A DNA stretch of 64,000 nt from assembly GCA_032871835.1 (NCBI GenBank), contig CM065300.1:108249088-108313087 (forward strand). The letters are read 5' to 3'. The translations under genes were made by a program, and so were the position numbers. The DNA is from Dipteronia dyeriana. Lineage: Eukaryota > Streptophyta > Magnoliopsida > Sapindales > Sapindaceae. Below, one piece after another: positions 12,701 through 24,975 of this stretch. Every line of letters starts with the position of its first letter. Within the stretch, counting starts at the first letter, position 1. Below the pieces are notes generated by a model that was not told where the DNA came from, made no database searches, and saw nothing but the letters and a program-made list of their open reading frames with translations.

Positions 12701-13069
12701 AAATCGGGTTCACGCGAGTTTCATTCAAGTAGATTGATAATTCACAAGTGTCCAGACGTTCTTGGATTTTTCTCTTAGAGGATATTTGTAACTAACAAAG
12801 AAAATATTTTGTTTGTCTCCATCCTCAGGTATACAATTTAAAGAAAGGGAGCCCACACTCCTAGGTGATTCACTTTCATGATTGGATTGGAAGATCTTGT
12901 GGAATCAATTCGGCGCTTGTTCAATCGTCTTGAGAAAAAGGTACGACACTTTTATAAATGTCAATTAATCGAGGGTTAAGGTTCTTGTTGCATAAAAGGG
13001 AAAAAAATTATTTATATGCAAACCCAAATTTTAATAAATTTTCTCATGTTTCCGTTGTTTTTCCCTTCA
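9750..13069 (+). repeat. family A 3' LTR of A1, expanded by duplication
   Basis: Starts TGTTAGGATTATGCTC and ends CCCTTCA. It is about 1 kb longer than a normal A LTR. Most of the excess is an 880-bp tandem duplication; a shorter repetition of the CTTAACTACCAAGTAAAT stretch occurs near 12170-12420. Two antisense short frames (10185-10400 and 11047-11280) are the two copies of the recurrent LTR frame. Confidence 0.88.
10188..11947 (+). repeat. 880-bp tandem duplication within the LTR
   Basis: Unit 1 begins at TTTGAAGACAATC (10188) and unit 2 at the same sequence at 11068. Unit 1 stops in the AATTAATTAATTTGTTG stretch (about 11060); unit 2 runs through the same stretch into the rest of the LTR. 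Confidence 0.88.
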
Positions 13070-13714
13070 ATATCCAGTACCTCAAAATATCCATATGATG
13101 ATATTCTACTCCCATTTAATGAATGGAGCCACGATGCCCATATCTTTAATTGAAGTCCTATAGCAATTAACAAATTAATGTCACCAAACTATCGAGGATA
13201 GACTATGCTATATAATCGTACTCATTGATAACTCAATTGATAACACTTGCAACAATAATTCCATTACTTATCTTAGGATTGAGATAGACTCTCTGATTGT
13301 CTTCAAGTGAAAACTTTTATCCATTGACGATTCTAGATAAAGTATTTCACTGTGATCCTACTCAATGCACCTAGTGCATTAAATTCTTTTACCCAAAGAC
13401 ACCACACTTTGATGATTTTGGACTCATCATAATACATTTGATCCCACTCAAATTCTAGCAAAAGAATCTACAACTTTAGCAAGGTAAAGGCAGCCAACCT
13501 TTATCTTAAGTTGTGAATATTGTTCAAGACTAACTAAAGAATTGTGTGTCATACATATCCAGATGTATGAACAATTCTTCTTTTCTCATAGTCTTTTGAC
13601 CTCATGATTATTTACTTTTGACAACTATAAATGCTATAAGATTTTTTAAACTAGAAATCACTTTATTAATATGAAAAGATTGTTAAATACATTATTAGAC
13701 TCTTAATCCTAACA
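13070..13714 (-). repeat. inverted fragment: first ~670 bp of a family A LTR
   Basis: The reverse complement matches positions 1 to about 672 of the A LTR and ends in CCTAACA, the complement of TGTTAGG. It is joined base-to-base to the end of the 3' LTR of A1, giving an LTR end facing an LTR interior. The recurrent short frame is broken by two stops in this copy. Confidence 0.85.
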
Positions 13715-14257
13715 TTAAATGACATGCATTTGATATGTATGCGTTGAAATGAAAACCCATTAGGTTTTTGTTTGCTTTAATAATGTGCAAGTGTATTGTG
13801 TGCATGAGATATCAAATAGAGAAAAGTGTGTTCATGCACATAAAAGGAAAAAAAAATTAAGATATTTTTTAACAACTAGAATTGTTCTAAGTTGTTCTCA
13901 CAGAGAAGAAAGAGTTTCTTTATCTTTTCTCTACATCCTCCATTCAAGTTTCTAAGATCGTGACCTGTCCACATGCAGTTACCAGTCCCGCGATATAGTG
14001 AGGATGATCCAGTGGTACAGACCAGGAGCATTGCAAGAAGTGAAGGAGCCTCCAAAAGTTGGTACGGTTCTAATATATTATTCTGATTATACTGATTTTA
14101 ATTTCTTGTGTATACATATACTTTATTGATGTAATAATTTTATATGTATAACTTCTAAAAAATTACAATCTCAAGTTTATTGGTCCCAGATTGTTTACGA
14201 TCTTTATAAAAAAAATTAAAACCTATTTCTGTTACATTACCAGTGAACAGGGTTCCA
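13715..14257. repeat. unclassified segment, possibly a solo LTR of another family
   Basis: No coding frame. The stretch from TGACATGCATTTG (13719) to GGTTCCAACA (14257) has TG and CA ends and reads like a short copia LTR, with an AT-rich end region. It lacks a neighbouring primer site or polypurine tract, and I see no matching target duplication. Confidence 0.3.
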
Positions 14258-14363
14258 ACAGATTAGTGCCTAGGCTATTTGTTTTAAGTTGAGTTAAGTA
14301 AGCGTCATAAAGTAGACTCTCTTATATTCAACATTGAGGACAATGTTGGGTTTTGGTTTGGTG
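14258..14363 (+). other. 3' end of a gypsy-like element with polypurine region
   Basis: Contains AACATTGAGGACAATGTT (14330-14347), a hairpin with perfect 7-bp arms, then GGTTTTGGTTTGGTG before the LTR. This block upstream of the LTR is typical of plant Athila/Tat gypsy elements. It matches 19095-19205. Confidence 0.75.
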
Positions 14364-17015
14364 TGTAAATGTCTTGTTGAGTCATCTTTTTGTTTTATTT
14401 TAAGTGTTTTTTTTCTCGATCCAAAATTTTCAATTTGTTGCAATGGCCAAATTATCGAGCTTTAATTAGCTTGGATGTGATACCTTGAGCATATGCTATT
14501 GGTGTGTTTTTGTATACGTTTTGAGCGTGTGTAACAACTTGTTGTCACATGTGGGTTATACTTGCATTGTCATGGGCTAGTCTTATCCTTTGCGTGCATA
14601 ATTTGAGGGACTCAGTGCTCTTTGCACCTTGTTCTAATAGTAGAGACACCAGTGAGTTCACAAACTCAAGCCCATAAAAAGCATAATTTAGTGTACATTT
14701 TGTTCTTTTCTTTAAACACTCCTCTCATGAAGATGTGTCACATGCCTTATGACATACAATGCATATATATTATGGATTGCTTGATGAATGCATTAATTCC
14801 CCTGATCGACTAATTATGGAAATGATCTTATGCAATGTGTGTACTTAACTACTAAAAATGCCTAAACACATTCCTTTCTCCCTTATGTGTGCATCATAGC
14901 CAAACTTGCGGCCAAACACTTATCTTTCATTTGAAACCAAGATAAACATATAACCATAGCCAAACATAAGCCTACCTTTATTACCAATCATGTGGGAAGT
15001 GTGTGTGCTATATATCTGGTTGAAAGATAAGATCTCTCATGTAGAATAGCATGTATGTAGGCAACAATGAAATTGTGCATGAAATGGCTCAACGTGTGAA
15101 AGTGCCCAAATTAGCACTTATGAGATTTTATTATCAAAATGTTATATGATATTGTGCAAAAAAATGAAAAGCAAAGAAAAGAAAAATCAAAAAGTAAGAA
15201 AAAGACAAAGAGAAAGAAAAGAAAAGAGCCTTGAAAGTAAATGTTGAGTACTCAAAATGTAAAGAACACTTTTGAAGAACAAATATGTATATGTAAGCAA
15301 ATGCCTAGTTGCTAAAAGTGTAATTAATGTGTAGTTCAACTTTGTATGGGAGTGTGAGTAAGAAAACACAAGATTGGTGATCTTGTACTCGATGTTTTCT
15401 ATTTCTTTGTTCACCATATCTAACCTCATGGCCCCAATACAACCAAAGGGAAAGTCCTATTCGATCTATAGTATCTCTTGATAGGGAATGTTTGTTAACG
15501 CTTGATCTTCCACGTTCAGGGCATAGTGAATCATTCCTACAGTAGTTCACAGACATCATCGGTTTTTAAATGTACAATTTATGCAATGCATTAGAATTCA
15601 ATGCATAAAGTTCATCATTTCATATCTTGACTGAGTGAGAACTTAGGACTCTAAGAGAAAAAAGAAGAGTGAAACCGGGTGAGGTTTAGAGTCGAAGAAA
15701 ATTATGCTCAATGTGTGGGAGTGAGTAGTTCCCGATATAAGAGCACTCTTAGGCATGGAATTTATGATAGTACGAGTTCCACTCAAGTGCCTTTGAGTTT
15801 TTTTAGATTACTTTGCATATGTTTACCTCTCTCTATCACACATCCTTACATCTCATCACTGTTTGGACATGTGACATATTTAATTTTTTTTTTAGTCTTG
15901 GTGAGTCTTAAATCGGAACTTTTTTATTTGAGTCTTGTTTGTTTTGTTTTAAAGTTTGGTCGAGGAAGAGAAAAGGTTTGGTATGTAGGTATTTGATCAT
16001 GCCAAAATTGTCATATATTTTGGTTTTCAATTCCATTTCCTTTGTCTCTTATTTGTGTGTTTTATTCATCTTATGACTCCTTTGATATTTTTGCAGGTAA
16101 TTAGGTACATGTCGGAAGAATGGACCAAAATAGCGAAGTTGTGTAGACAACAGGCCGAAATCGATAAAGTACACAAGAGTCAGTGCGTTGGTCATTGAAC
16201 GGATTCTTACCCACACACAACCTGCGTACAAAGAAAAAGAATTGAAGATATGCAAGTACGCGGGTCTTAACCCACACACCAATAGCACATGGCCCTCTCA
16301 TTTCATCGAACCCTGAAGATAGAATCAGTGTAATCAGGTCAATACGCATGTAGGACCAACGTTATGGTCGCACATGTGCCCGCGCACCGGAGATGAAGAA
16401 TTTGGTTCTAAGGGACAACAAGGCTCACTACGTGGGTCTATACCCACATATTTCGCACGTCAGACAGCCACATCAACAATTTCTAACCTATTTTTGGAAT
16501 CCCTACAAATATATCTTATTATTATTTAAAAAAAATATACTTTCTCAATCTCATAATCATTTCTTCCATTCTTCTCTCCTCTAAATGTAAAATTTCCCTA
16601 ATCTAATTACAAACCTAGATTTAGGAAACATTCCCTACCAAATCTAACCATCCTTCATTATCATCTACTCAAGGACACTTGGAGATTGGATCAAAGCTTC
16701 AAGAAAGGAGGAGTTTCTCTACCTGGGGGGTGGAGGGGCATATCTATCTCTTTTCTCCTTGTTAAACATCCCACTACGGGATTGATGTGAAACACTTGTG
16801 GATATTAGGCTTTGCATTGAACTCTATTTTATTCTATTATATCTATCAATTATGTTTCATTCTTTGATTTAATTGCTTCCCTTAATTTATTGGTACTTTA
16901 TTGTACATTCCTCTCTTTGCAAATTGATTGAGGGAATGATTTGAGTAGTTGATTGGATATAAATCTATTTAATCTTCTAAAGCATAATAGATTGGAAAGG
17001 TCAAACAAAAGTAGT
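14364..17015 (+). repeat. gypsy-like LTR G1, truncated at its 3' end
   Basis: Starts TGTAAATGTC and is collinear with 19206-21740. It loses homology near 17015, so about 570 bp of the LTR end is missing. It has a GC-rich patch (16130-16455) with inverted pairs such as GTGGGT/ACCCAC (16432-16447), followed about 50 bp later by a TATA-like ACAAATATATC (near 16503) and a CT-rich stretch, a plausible promoter. The short reading frames here are not conserved in LTR G2. Confidence 0.78.
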
Positions 17016-17132
17016 TCCCAATATGGATTTTTTCTAGCAGTACACAAGGCTTAGACACGAGCTTATTGATGATCCATATGGTTGAAATTGGAGGTCTCAC
17101 AAAGATTCTTTCTAGAGCTATAACAGTGAAAT
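17016..17132 (+). other. junction between LTR G1 and the gag-like pseudogene
   Basis: Contains a short imperfect direct repeat, GAGGTCTCACAAAGATTC and GGGGTCTCACAAAGACAC. The reading frame of the following pseudogene has a stop at 17127. Confidence 0.4.
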
Positions 17133-18527
17133 TTGGGGTCTCACAAAGACACCCACGAGCTGTCTCTCTCATCTCACCAACCAACAGATATGTCCCTTGA
17201 GGAACAGAGGGACAAGATGTTGGAGATAAACAAGGAGTTAATGAGTGTGGTTAAAGAGTTGATGTCGAATATGGAGTGGTTAAAAAAGTATAATGAAGCA
17301 CTTCAAAAGAAGATAGTGGAAACTTCCCAACAAAAAGAAGAAATAAGGGAAGAATGTGAGAAGTAGTTACAACTCAAGAAGAAGGAATTTGAATCCAAAA
17401 AAACATCATAAGTGCCCAAGGTGGAAAATCTTCATGACCTAAACAAGAAGCTCATAGTTGAGGTGAAATCGCTAAGAGAAGAAAATAGTTCACTCAAGAT
17501 GAATAATGGTGAAGTCTCTGACAAGAACAATGATTTGAAAGAACAAATAGAGAGACTTGAAGTGGAAAAGAAAGCGGCTTGGAAGACGTTGGAAGATCTA
17601 GCAGGGCTATCAATGAAGATAACGATAGATCTTGAATTAAAAAACAATGCCTTCAAAAAATTAAAAGAATAACTTTGTAAAAAGGAGAAGGCCTTCAAAG
17701 TAGAAATGGTGAAAGTTGATAAGCTTGAACATAGAAACAAGAAGCTCACATTTAAGATTGAATCGATCAATGTGGAGAATAGTACCCTCCGAATGAAGAT
17801 AGAAGACATTTCTAACAAGAACAAAGAGGTAGAAGTAAAATTGAAGAGCCTTAAAGCCAAAAATAGTGCACCCTTGAAGGATTTAGAAGAGGTTAATGAG
17901 GATTTTACCAAGAGGGTGTGAGTATTCCGAGTAGAAATTGAGACAAGGAACAAAACATTTGAGATGTTGAAGAAGAAGGAACTTAAGCACTTTGCGAAAC
18001 TCTCAAAAGCCAAGCAAGAAATTGAGGCAATGAAAGAAGTTGTTTGACTTCCGAAAGATGAAAAGATTGCCATGAGTCAAGGAAATCCAAGTGCGGAGAT
18101 CACCAAGCAAAATCCTACCAAAGCAATGAGGAGGAAGTCTAAAAAGAAAAGGATGCATCCTCCGATCTCACCTCAAACAAAAACCTACCAACAAGGTATC
18201 ATTCCTAACCTTATCACAGTATGCCAACATTTCCCAAAGATAGGTCACCTAGACCTCTGCTAGGCCATGCATATTACACAAGGAAATTGTAAACATAAAG
18301 AGAATTATAGGAATGTTAGGAAGATATGGGTTGAAAAGCCTAGAAATATAAAGAGACCACCTAGGATCATGAAAATTTGGATAAGGAAAGACTTAGTTGA
18401 CCAAGTTAGACGTAATGCCATAGAAAAGGGGAAATCAACTCAACTTGTTTTGGTTGTGAAAAAGAATCAATTTCCAAACTTAGTGAAGCCTTCTTTAGTT
18501 GATGACACCCATAGCACAAGTACGTAA
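17133..18527 (+). pseudogene. gag-like coiled-coil protein remnant
   Basis: One continuous reading frame of about 465 codons, interrupted only by six in-frame stops (17364, 17409, 17670, 17919, 18045, 18261) with no frameshift. The first in-frame ATG is at 17190 (MSLEEQRDKMLEINKEL). The predicted protein is a long Lys/Glu-rich heptad-like coiled coil, then a Ser/Lys-rich part, then a degenerate zinc knuckle (CQHFPKIGHLDLC, missing the second Cys and one spacer residue), then MKIWIRKDLVDQV. The same order, coiled coil, knuckle, KKIWVRKD, is seen in the family B gag at 31430-32573, so I infer a copia-type Gag. Its place between two gypsy LTRs suggests an insertion into, or capture by, a gypsy-like element. 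A host coiled-coil gene is a less likely alternative. Confidence 0.6.
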
Positions 18528-19094
18528 TTTAGAAAAGTTCTTTTGTGTATCTTATTTTAATGCTTTATGTTGTTTTAAAAATTGCACAATCTATTTTTCT
18601 TTTTTTATTTTGTTATTTTTCTTCCTCTTTTTGTGTGAAACTGTGCTTGTTAATTGAGAGGAGAGAAAGAAACAGGTTTATAGGCAAAAATATTTAGATG
18701 ACGATAATTTGGATTTTATTTGATTGATTTATCGTTTGATATGTAGATATTTTATTTGTGCATATTGAATACATTTTTGAGTTGAATGAGGAATTTATAG
18801 ATTAATCAATTTTTATGGAATGATGAGCCAAAGGCGATTGTGAATACATATGTGAGTGTGCAGGTGCTTAAATTGAATATATTGCCACATTCGATTTGGA
18901 GGTGGTACATATACACACACTTGTACAGGGTTGAGCATATAGTGAAAATCGGTTTGGGGGTCATTATGTCCCTATTCCATTTGATTTTGTGAAATGTTAA
19001 TGCTTGATGTCGGTTTGTGGTTAAATGTCGTTATTGCACTTGATTGCCTATTTTATATTGATCCTTTTTAGGTCTTTTATTTTGTTAGGCATTG
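18528..19094 (+). other. non-coding stretch between gag remnant and LTR G2
   Basis: AT-rich with no conserved frame. Probably internal 3' non-coding sequence of the gypsy-like element, since it leads without a break into the polypurine block. Confidence 0.4.
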
Positions 19095-19205
19095 ATAATG
19101 CATGATTAGTGCCTAGATTTGTTTTTAGTCAAGTAAGGTGTTCGCCTCTAGGCCAGACTCTCTAGTCTTCAACATTGAGGACAATGTTGAGTTTTTGTTT
19201 AGGGG
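19095..19205 (+). other. 3' end of a gypsy-like element with polypurine region, second copy
   Basis: Contains AACATTGAGGACAATGTT (19171-19188) and ends GTTTTTGTTTAGGGG before the LTR. Homologous to 14258-14363. Confidence 0.78.
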
Positions 19206-22200
19206 TGTAGATGCCTTTATCGAGTCGTCTTTTTCTTTGTTTTATGTCAATTTTAGACATTTTTTGTCAAATTTTTTGATTTTGTCGCAATGGCCAAATT
19301 TTGGAGCTTGGATGTGATGCCTTGAGCATGTGCTTTTGGCGAGTCTATAGATGCATTGTGAGCTTGTGTAACACATCTTTGTCACTTGTGGGTTACACTT
19401 GCATTGTAATGGGCTAGTCCTATCCTTTGTGTGCTTTATTTGAGGGGACTCGGTGCTCTTGCGCCTTGTTCTAATAATGGAGATACCCGTAAATTCACAA
19501 ACACATGCCTAATAAAAATTGCATCTATTTATTTAAACATTGTTCTCGTCAATATGCATCACATGCCATAGGACAAACATTGCATATATATTGTGGATTG
19601 CTTGATGGATACATTCGATACATTCATTCCCTTGATAGACTAATTATGGAAATGACCTTAGGCAATGTGTGTAATTAACTACGTATGCCTAAACACATTC
19701 CTTTATCCCTTATGTGTGCTTCATAGCTAAATTTGCGGCAAAACAATTATCTTTCATTTGGAACCAAGATAAACCATATAACCATAGCCAATCACAAGCC
19801 TACTTTTATAACCAATCATATGGGGTGTGTGTGTGATATATATGTGGTTGAACGATAAGAGCTCTAATGTAGAATAGCATGTATGTAGGCAACAATGAAA
19901 TTGAGCATGAAATGGCCCAACATGTAAAAGTGCCTAAATTTGCACTTATGAGCTTTATCATCAAAATATTGTAAGATGTTGTGCAAAAAGAAAATCAAAG
20001 AAAAGAAAAATAAAAAATAAAGAAAAAAGGAAAGAAAAAGAGGAAAAGAAAAGAAAAGAGCCTTGAAAGTAAATGTTAAGTACTCAAAATGTAGAGTACA
20101 ACTTTGTAGCACAAATGTGTGTTTAAGTAAATGCCTAGCTGCTAAAGTGTAATCAATGTGTAATAGAGTTGTCTATGGGATGTGTGAGTAAGCAAGCATG
20201 ATTGGTGATCTTTGAACTCAAATTTTCTTATTTCTTTGTTCACCACATCTTGACCCATAGCCCTATTACAACTAAAGGGAAGTCATATTTGATCTATGAT
20301 ATGTCTTGATTGGGAATGTTTATGGATTGCTTGATCTTCCACGTTCATGGCATGGTGAATCATTCCTAGGCTAGTTCACAGGCATTATCAGTTTTTTAAT
20401 GTACATTGTATACAATGCATTAGAATTCTATACATAAAGTCTGTCATTGCATACCATGAATAAGTGTGAACTTAGAACTCTGAACGGAAAAAGAAGAGCA
20501 AAACCGGGTGAGGAATAGAGTCAAAGTGAATTATGCTTAAGGTGTGGGAGTGAGTAGCTTCTGATATGAGAGCGCTCTTAGGTGTGGGATTTGTGATAGT
20601 ACGAGTTTCTCTCAAGTGCCTTTGAGTTATTTTAGATTACTTTCCATATGTTTACGTCTCTCAATCACACATCCTTGCATCTCATCACCGGTTGGACATG
20701 AGACATATTGAATTATTTGTTTTGAGTCTAGGTGAGTCTTGGATCGAGTCTTTTTTATTCTAGTCTTGTTTGTTTTGTTTTAAGGTTTGCTCGAGGATGA
20801 ACAAAGGTTTGGTTCAGGAGTATTTGACCGATCAAAAAATGACATAAATTTTAGCCCTCAAATTCATTTCATTTGTCCTATTTTCGTGCATTTTCGGTTA
20901 TCTTATGGCTTATTTTTTATGTTTGCAGGCAATTAGGTATAAATAGGAAGAAAGGATGGAAATGCAGGGACCAAAAACCAATGAAGGAAAGAGCTCAGTG
21001 CATTGGTTCTGCGTGGGTCCTTACCTGCGCACTACCTATGCAAATGAAAAAGAAATTGAAGGAACAAGAACGAGCGGATAGGACCAGCGCTATGGTTGTG
21101 GATTTTCCTGGGGCACCGAAGATGAAGAATTTGATTCCATGGGACTGTGCAGGTCTATACCCATGAATTTCACGGGTTAAACAACCGCATAAATAATTTC
21201 AGACCTATTTTTTGAATCCCTATAGATATATCTTGTTCTTATTTAAAAATTGTACACTCTCAATCTCAAAATCATTTCGTCTTTTCTCTCTTCCATACAT
21301 AAAATTTCCCTATCTATTTACTAACCAAGATTTAGGAAACATTCCCGCCAAATCTAACCATCCTTCATCCTCATCTACTGAAGGAAACTTGGAGATTAGA
21401 TCAAGCTTCAAAGGAGGAGTTTCTTTACATGGGTCTTTATCTCATTTCTCCTTGTTGTTTTATTGTAATTGTCATAAGTAGCTAAAAATCCCACTAAGGG
21501 ATTGATGTGAAACACTTGTGAATAGTGGGCTTTGTAATGAACTCTATTTTATTCTGTTAAATCTATTAATTATGTTTCATTCTTTGATTTAATTGCTTCC
21601 CTTAATTGGTTGGTATTTGATTGTACATTCCTCTCTTTGCTTATTGATTGAGGGAATGATTTGAGTAGTTGATTGGATATACATCTATTTAATCTTCTTA
21701 AGCTCATTTTAATGGAAGGTTTAAACAAGAGTACATCCTCAAGTGAGACCCAGATTTTATAATCTCAATTTTTAATCTAATCTTGAATGGGTAATCAAAT
21801 CTATACATCTAGGTTGGTTGCTTTTGGTAGGTTAGGCATCAATTCTATACATCTAGGTTTACGACTTTATAAAGAGATTAGTCCCTTAATTTGATAGATG
21901 TGTATTCTTGAACAATCACTTGTGTGTGGTCAATAATATACGTCTAGATTGGCAACTCATGATGGAATACAACTGATACTATACATCTAGATTGGTTACA
22001 ATCAATTTATCTGCATTCATTTCATGAGAGTTTGTAAATTTCCGATAATTCACTTGCTGGATCAATTAATTCCTAAGTCTTAACCATCATATTTTAACAT
22101 ACATTTCATATTAAAACTAATTGCACTTTAGATTAACTTGCCTAATTGTTGTTTGCATCTTAACAATTAACCTTTCAAAAACCCAACCAGTTAAATTTAA

Positions 22201-22303
22201 TTTTCATGATTCGCTCTAGTTTAATATTAGTTAACTAGTTTTAGCCATTTGATTTCCCTTTCCGTGTGGACGATACCCTAGCTTGTCACTATACTTGTTA
22301 ACA
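19206..22303 (+). repeat. gypsy-like LTR G2, full length
   Basis: Starts TGTAGATGCC and ends GTTAACA, 3.1 kb. The end is placed by the Athila-type sequence GTGTGGACGATACCCTAGC just before it and the primer-like block after it. It has a GC-rich patch (20990-21180) with GCG-GGT/ACC-GCGC arms at 21011-21030 and a TATA-like stretch near 21222. Tandem-like phrases (TATACATCTAGGTT) recur three times at 21800-21990. Confidence 0.78.
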
Positions 22304-22529
22304 AATTTAAAGGACATTGCTAAGGACTTTATAAATACTGTTTGACATATAATTTTTTAACGATAAAAACTAAATTTGTTAGATTCACCTTAGAGGATTT
22401 GGATCCTTTAAAGGAAGACTTGGACTTGTCTATGGGTTTAGATGAATTTCCACATTAGGTAGCCTTAGTTCTCCCTATGACCTTGTGTAGAGAAATACTA
22501 AACACATTAACCAAACATTAGTGGAAAAA
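22304..22529 (+). other. gypsy primer/leader remnant and junction
   Basis: Begins AATTTAAAGGACATTGCTAAGGAC, which in part resembles the GGCGCCGTTGCCGGGGAC leader of plant gypsy elements in degraded form. Nothing coding follows. From about 22530 the sequence matches family B internal DNA (41940 onward). Confidence 0.45.
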
Positions 22530-22687
22530 AGCCAAAGCACGTTATTAACATAAAAACAAAATTTAACAAAGACATATGATAATACAGAGAATCATCATGC
22601 AAATCAGGAAACATAGAATAGCATCATATGATTCATTATATCAACCAAGTTTATGCCAACAAACATCTACTTGAAACTTGTGAGTAA

Positions 22688-24975
22688 TGGGATTATGCTC
22701 GATATCAAGAGTGTAATAATATACTTTACAATCTTTTCATATTAATAAAGTGATTTCTAGTTTAATAAATCTTATAGCATTTATAGTTTAATTATTATAA
22801 TTATCAAAAGTAAATAATCATAAGGTCAAAAGACTGTGAGAAAATAAAAATTGTTCATACATATGGATATGTATGAGGTAGACACAATTCTTTAGGTAGT
22901 CTTGAATAATATTCATAACTTAAGATAAAGGTTAGACGCCTTTATCTTGTCAAATTTGTAGATTCTTTTGCTAGCATTTGAGTGGAATCAAATGTGTTAT
23001 GATGAGCCTAAAATCATCAAAGTGTGGTGTCTTTGGGCAAAAGAATCTAGTTCACTGGGTGCATTGATTAGGATCACTATGAAATAATTTATCTAGAACC
23101 ATCAATGGATAAAAGTTTTCATTTGAAGATAATCAAGAGTCTATCTCAATCCTGGGATAACTGGACTTATGGTGGCAAGTTTTATCATTTGAGCTATCAA
23201 TAAGTACGATTATATAGCATAGTCTTTCCTCGATAGTTTGGTGGTATTCATTTGTTATTCGATAGAGGACTTCATTTATAGGTATGGATATCGTGGCTCC
23301 ATTTATTAAATGAGAGTAGAATTTCATCATATGGATGTTTTAAGGCATTGGATATTAAATCTTAATGTTAAGTTTTCAGTAGTGTCAATTGAAACATGGC
23401 TTCTGGACAAGTCAAAATATCCAAGTTCAAAATGTGGTCATATGAGTAAATATGGCAACTTGGAGAGCTATAGGCGGTCTATGAGCTCTTGGCGATTACT
23501 GATATTCTTCACGTGGATACATTATCTCCATAAAGATTGTCTAGGGTATGAATGAGAAATATTAACCTATTCTATCTGTATTTAAGAGTTCCAAATTTAG
23601 TTCTTTAGTGGAATGAACTAAAATTAATAGATCTGACCTAAGTGAATAATTTATTGATTGTGATTAGGATATGTCTATTGGAGCTTAAATTTAGATAGCC
23701 CGCCAAGATCTCCAATCCACACGAACTTGCATAAATCACTTGATATATTCTACCAGACCAACTTATGTGTCCATCTAGAATTGTATTAAGGCTTGTGGAC
23801 TTGTTTCTTTTTTAGTAAGTTTGGGTCTAGTTCACATGTGGACTTTTTATTAAAGTCCAATGGATTTAATAAAATAGAAAAGACAATATATTGGCCTATG
23901 TATAGGCTTGGGCGGCTAAGGCTTGTAAAATAGCTTAATTTATTGTTTTTTATTTTATTATTTAATTAAATGGAAATTTATTTATTAATTTATTAATTAA
24001 TTGTTTAATTAAAAGCCAAAATATTTTTCCTAGTTAGAGACGGTCTCCTAGAGTCATATTATTGTTGGTAATATGATAAGTATCAAATACTATATTTGAT
24101 ATTAGATACATAAAAGTAATTTATTTATCTAGTCAAATTAGAAATTATTTGATTTCTATTAAAACTCTAATTCGCAGTTGGTCATATTAGGAAGTTTTAA
24201 TATAATCACAATTTAATTATATTAATAATTGGATATGGAATAAATACACTATTTGAGTTGGAATAGAAGTCTTGGTGTGGAAAAGAAATCTTATTTGAAA
24301 AGGATTATTGGTCTCCAAGTAAATCCTCTTTAGGAGAGGATTTGGTCTCCTAAATTAAAAGAATGTTGAATTCGGCCACTATATATATAATAGTGTAGAA
24401 TTCAGCCAAGGCTAATTTTCTAATAGAGAATTCAACTTAGAGAGAGAATTGAGTGATAAAAATTTTTGTTTTTGCTCTAGACAAATTCGGCCAACTTATA
24501 GATTTGGTGTGTGAAAATTAGACAATGCGGAAAAGGAAGAAAGAACGTTTTGTTTTCGATAATGCACTGGTAGCCTTTACATCAAAAGGTTTTGTGTATA
24601 ACATTAATAAAGGTTCACATGAGTTTCAATCAAATTGATTGATAATTTACAAGTGACCTAACGTTCTTTGTTTTCCTTCTTGGAGGATTATTGTGACTAA
24701 CAAAAGAAAGAGATTTTGTTTGTTTCCATCCTCATGTATAAAACTTAAAGAAAGGGAGCCCACACTCCTAGGTGATTCACGTTTGTGGTTGGATTGAAAG
24801 ATCTTACGGATTCAATTCGATGCTAGTTCAATTGTCACGAGAAAATGGTACGATACTTTTAATATACGTTGATTAATCTAAGGTTAAGGTTCTTTATTTC
24901 GAAGAGAAAATTTTTATAATATACAAAACCCTAATTTTACGCGTCCACCACATTTTGAATCAATTTTTTCCTACA
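22688..24975 (+). repeat. family A solo LTR with target duplication
   Basis: Starts TGGGATTATGCTC and ends CCTACA, 2288 bp. Left flank is GTAA (22684-22687) and right flank GTAA (24976-24979), consistent with a copia duplication. Internal sequence is absent, so this is a solo LTR. The unoccupied form of the same site is seen in the related copy B2 near 42070. The antisense short frame 23133-23330 is present. Confidence 0.88.

Larger units (their letters stand above)
132..13714 (+). mobile_element. Ty1/copia element A1, rearranged and inactive
   Basis: Order on the plus strand: LTR (132-2583), leader and start of gag (2584-3931), 3' part of an LTR (3932-4871), a second leader, gag and pol (4872-9740), polypurine tract, an expanded 3' LTR (9750-13069), and an inverted LTR start (13070-13714). 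The integrase-before-reverse-transcriptase order is the Ty1/copia order. Pol resembles the Angela/Tork group by eye, which is an inference. Every coding region has stops or frameshifts. No matching target duplication is visible at the two ends, so this may be the product of several recombinations rather than one insertion. Confidence 0.85.

Noticed and set aside
17432..18073. 213-codon antisense frame rich in Ser, Phe and Leu
   Set aside because: It is the shadow of the Lys/Glu-rich coiled-coil frame on the plus strand, which has the recognisable knuckle and linker.
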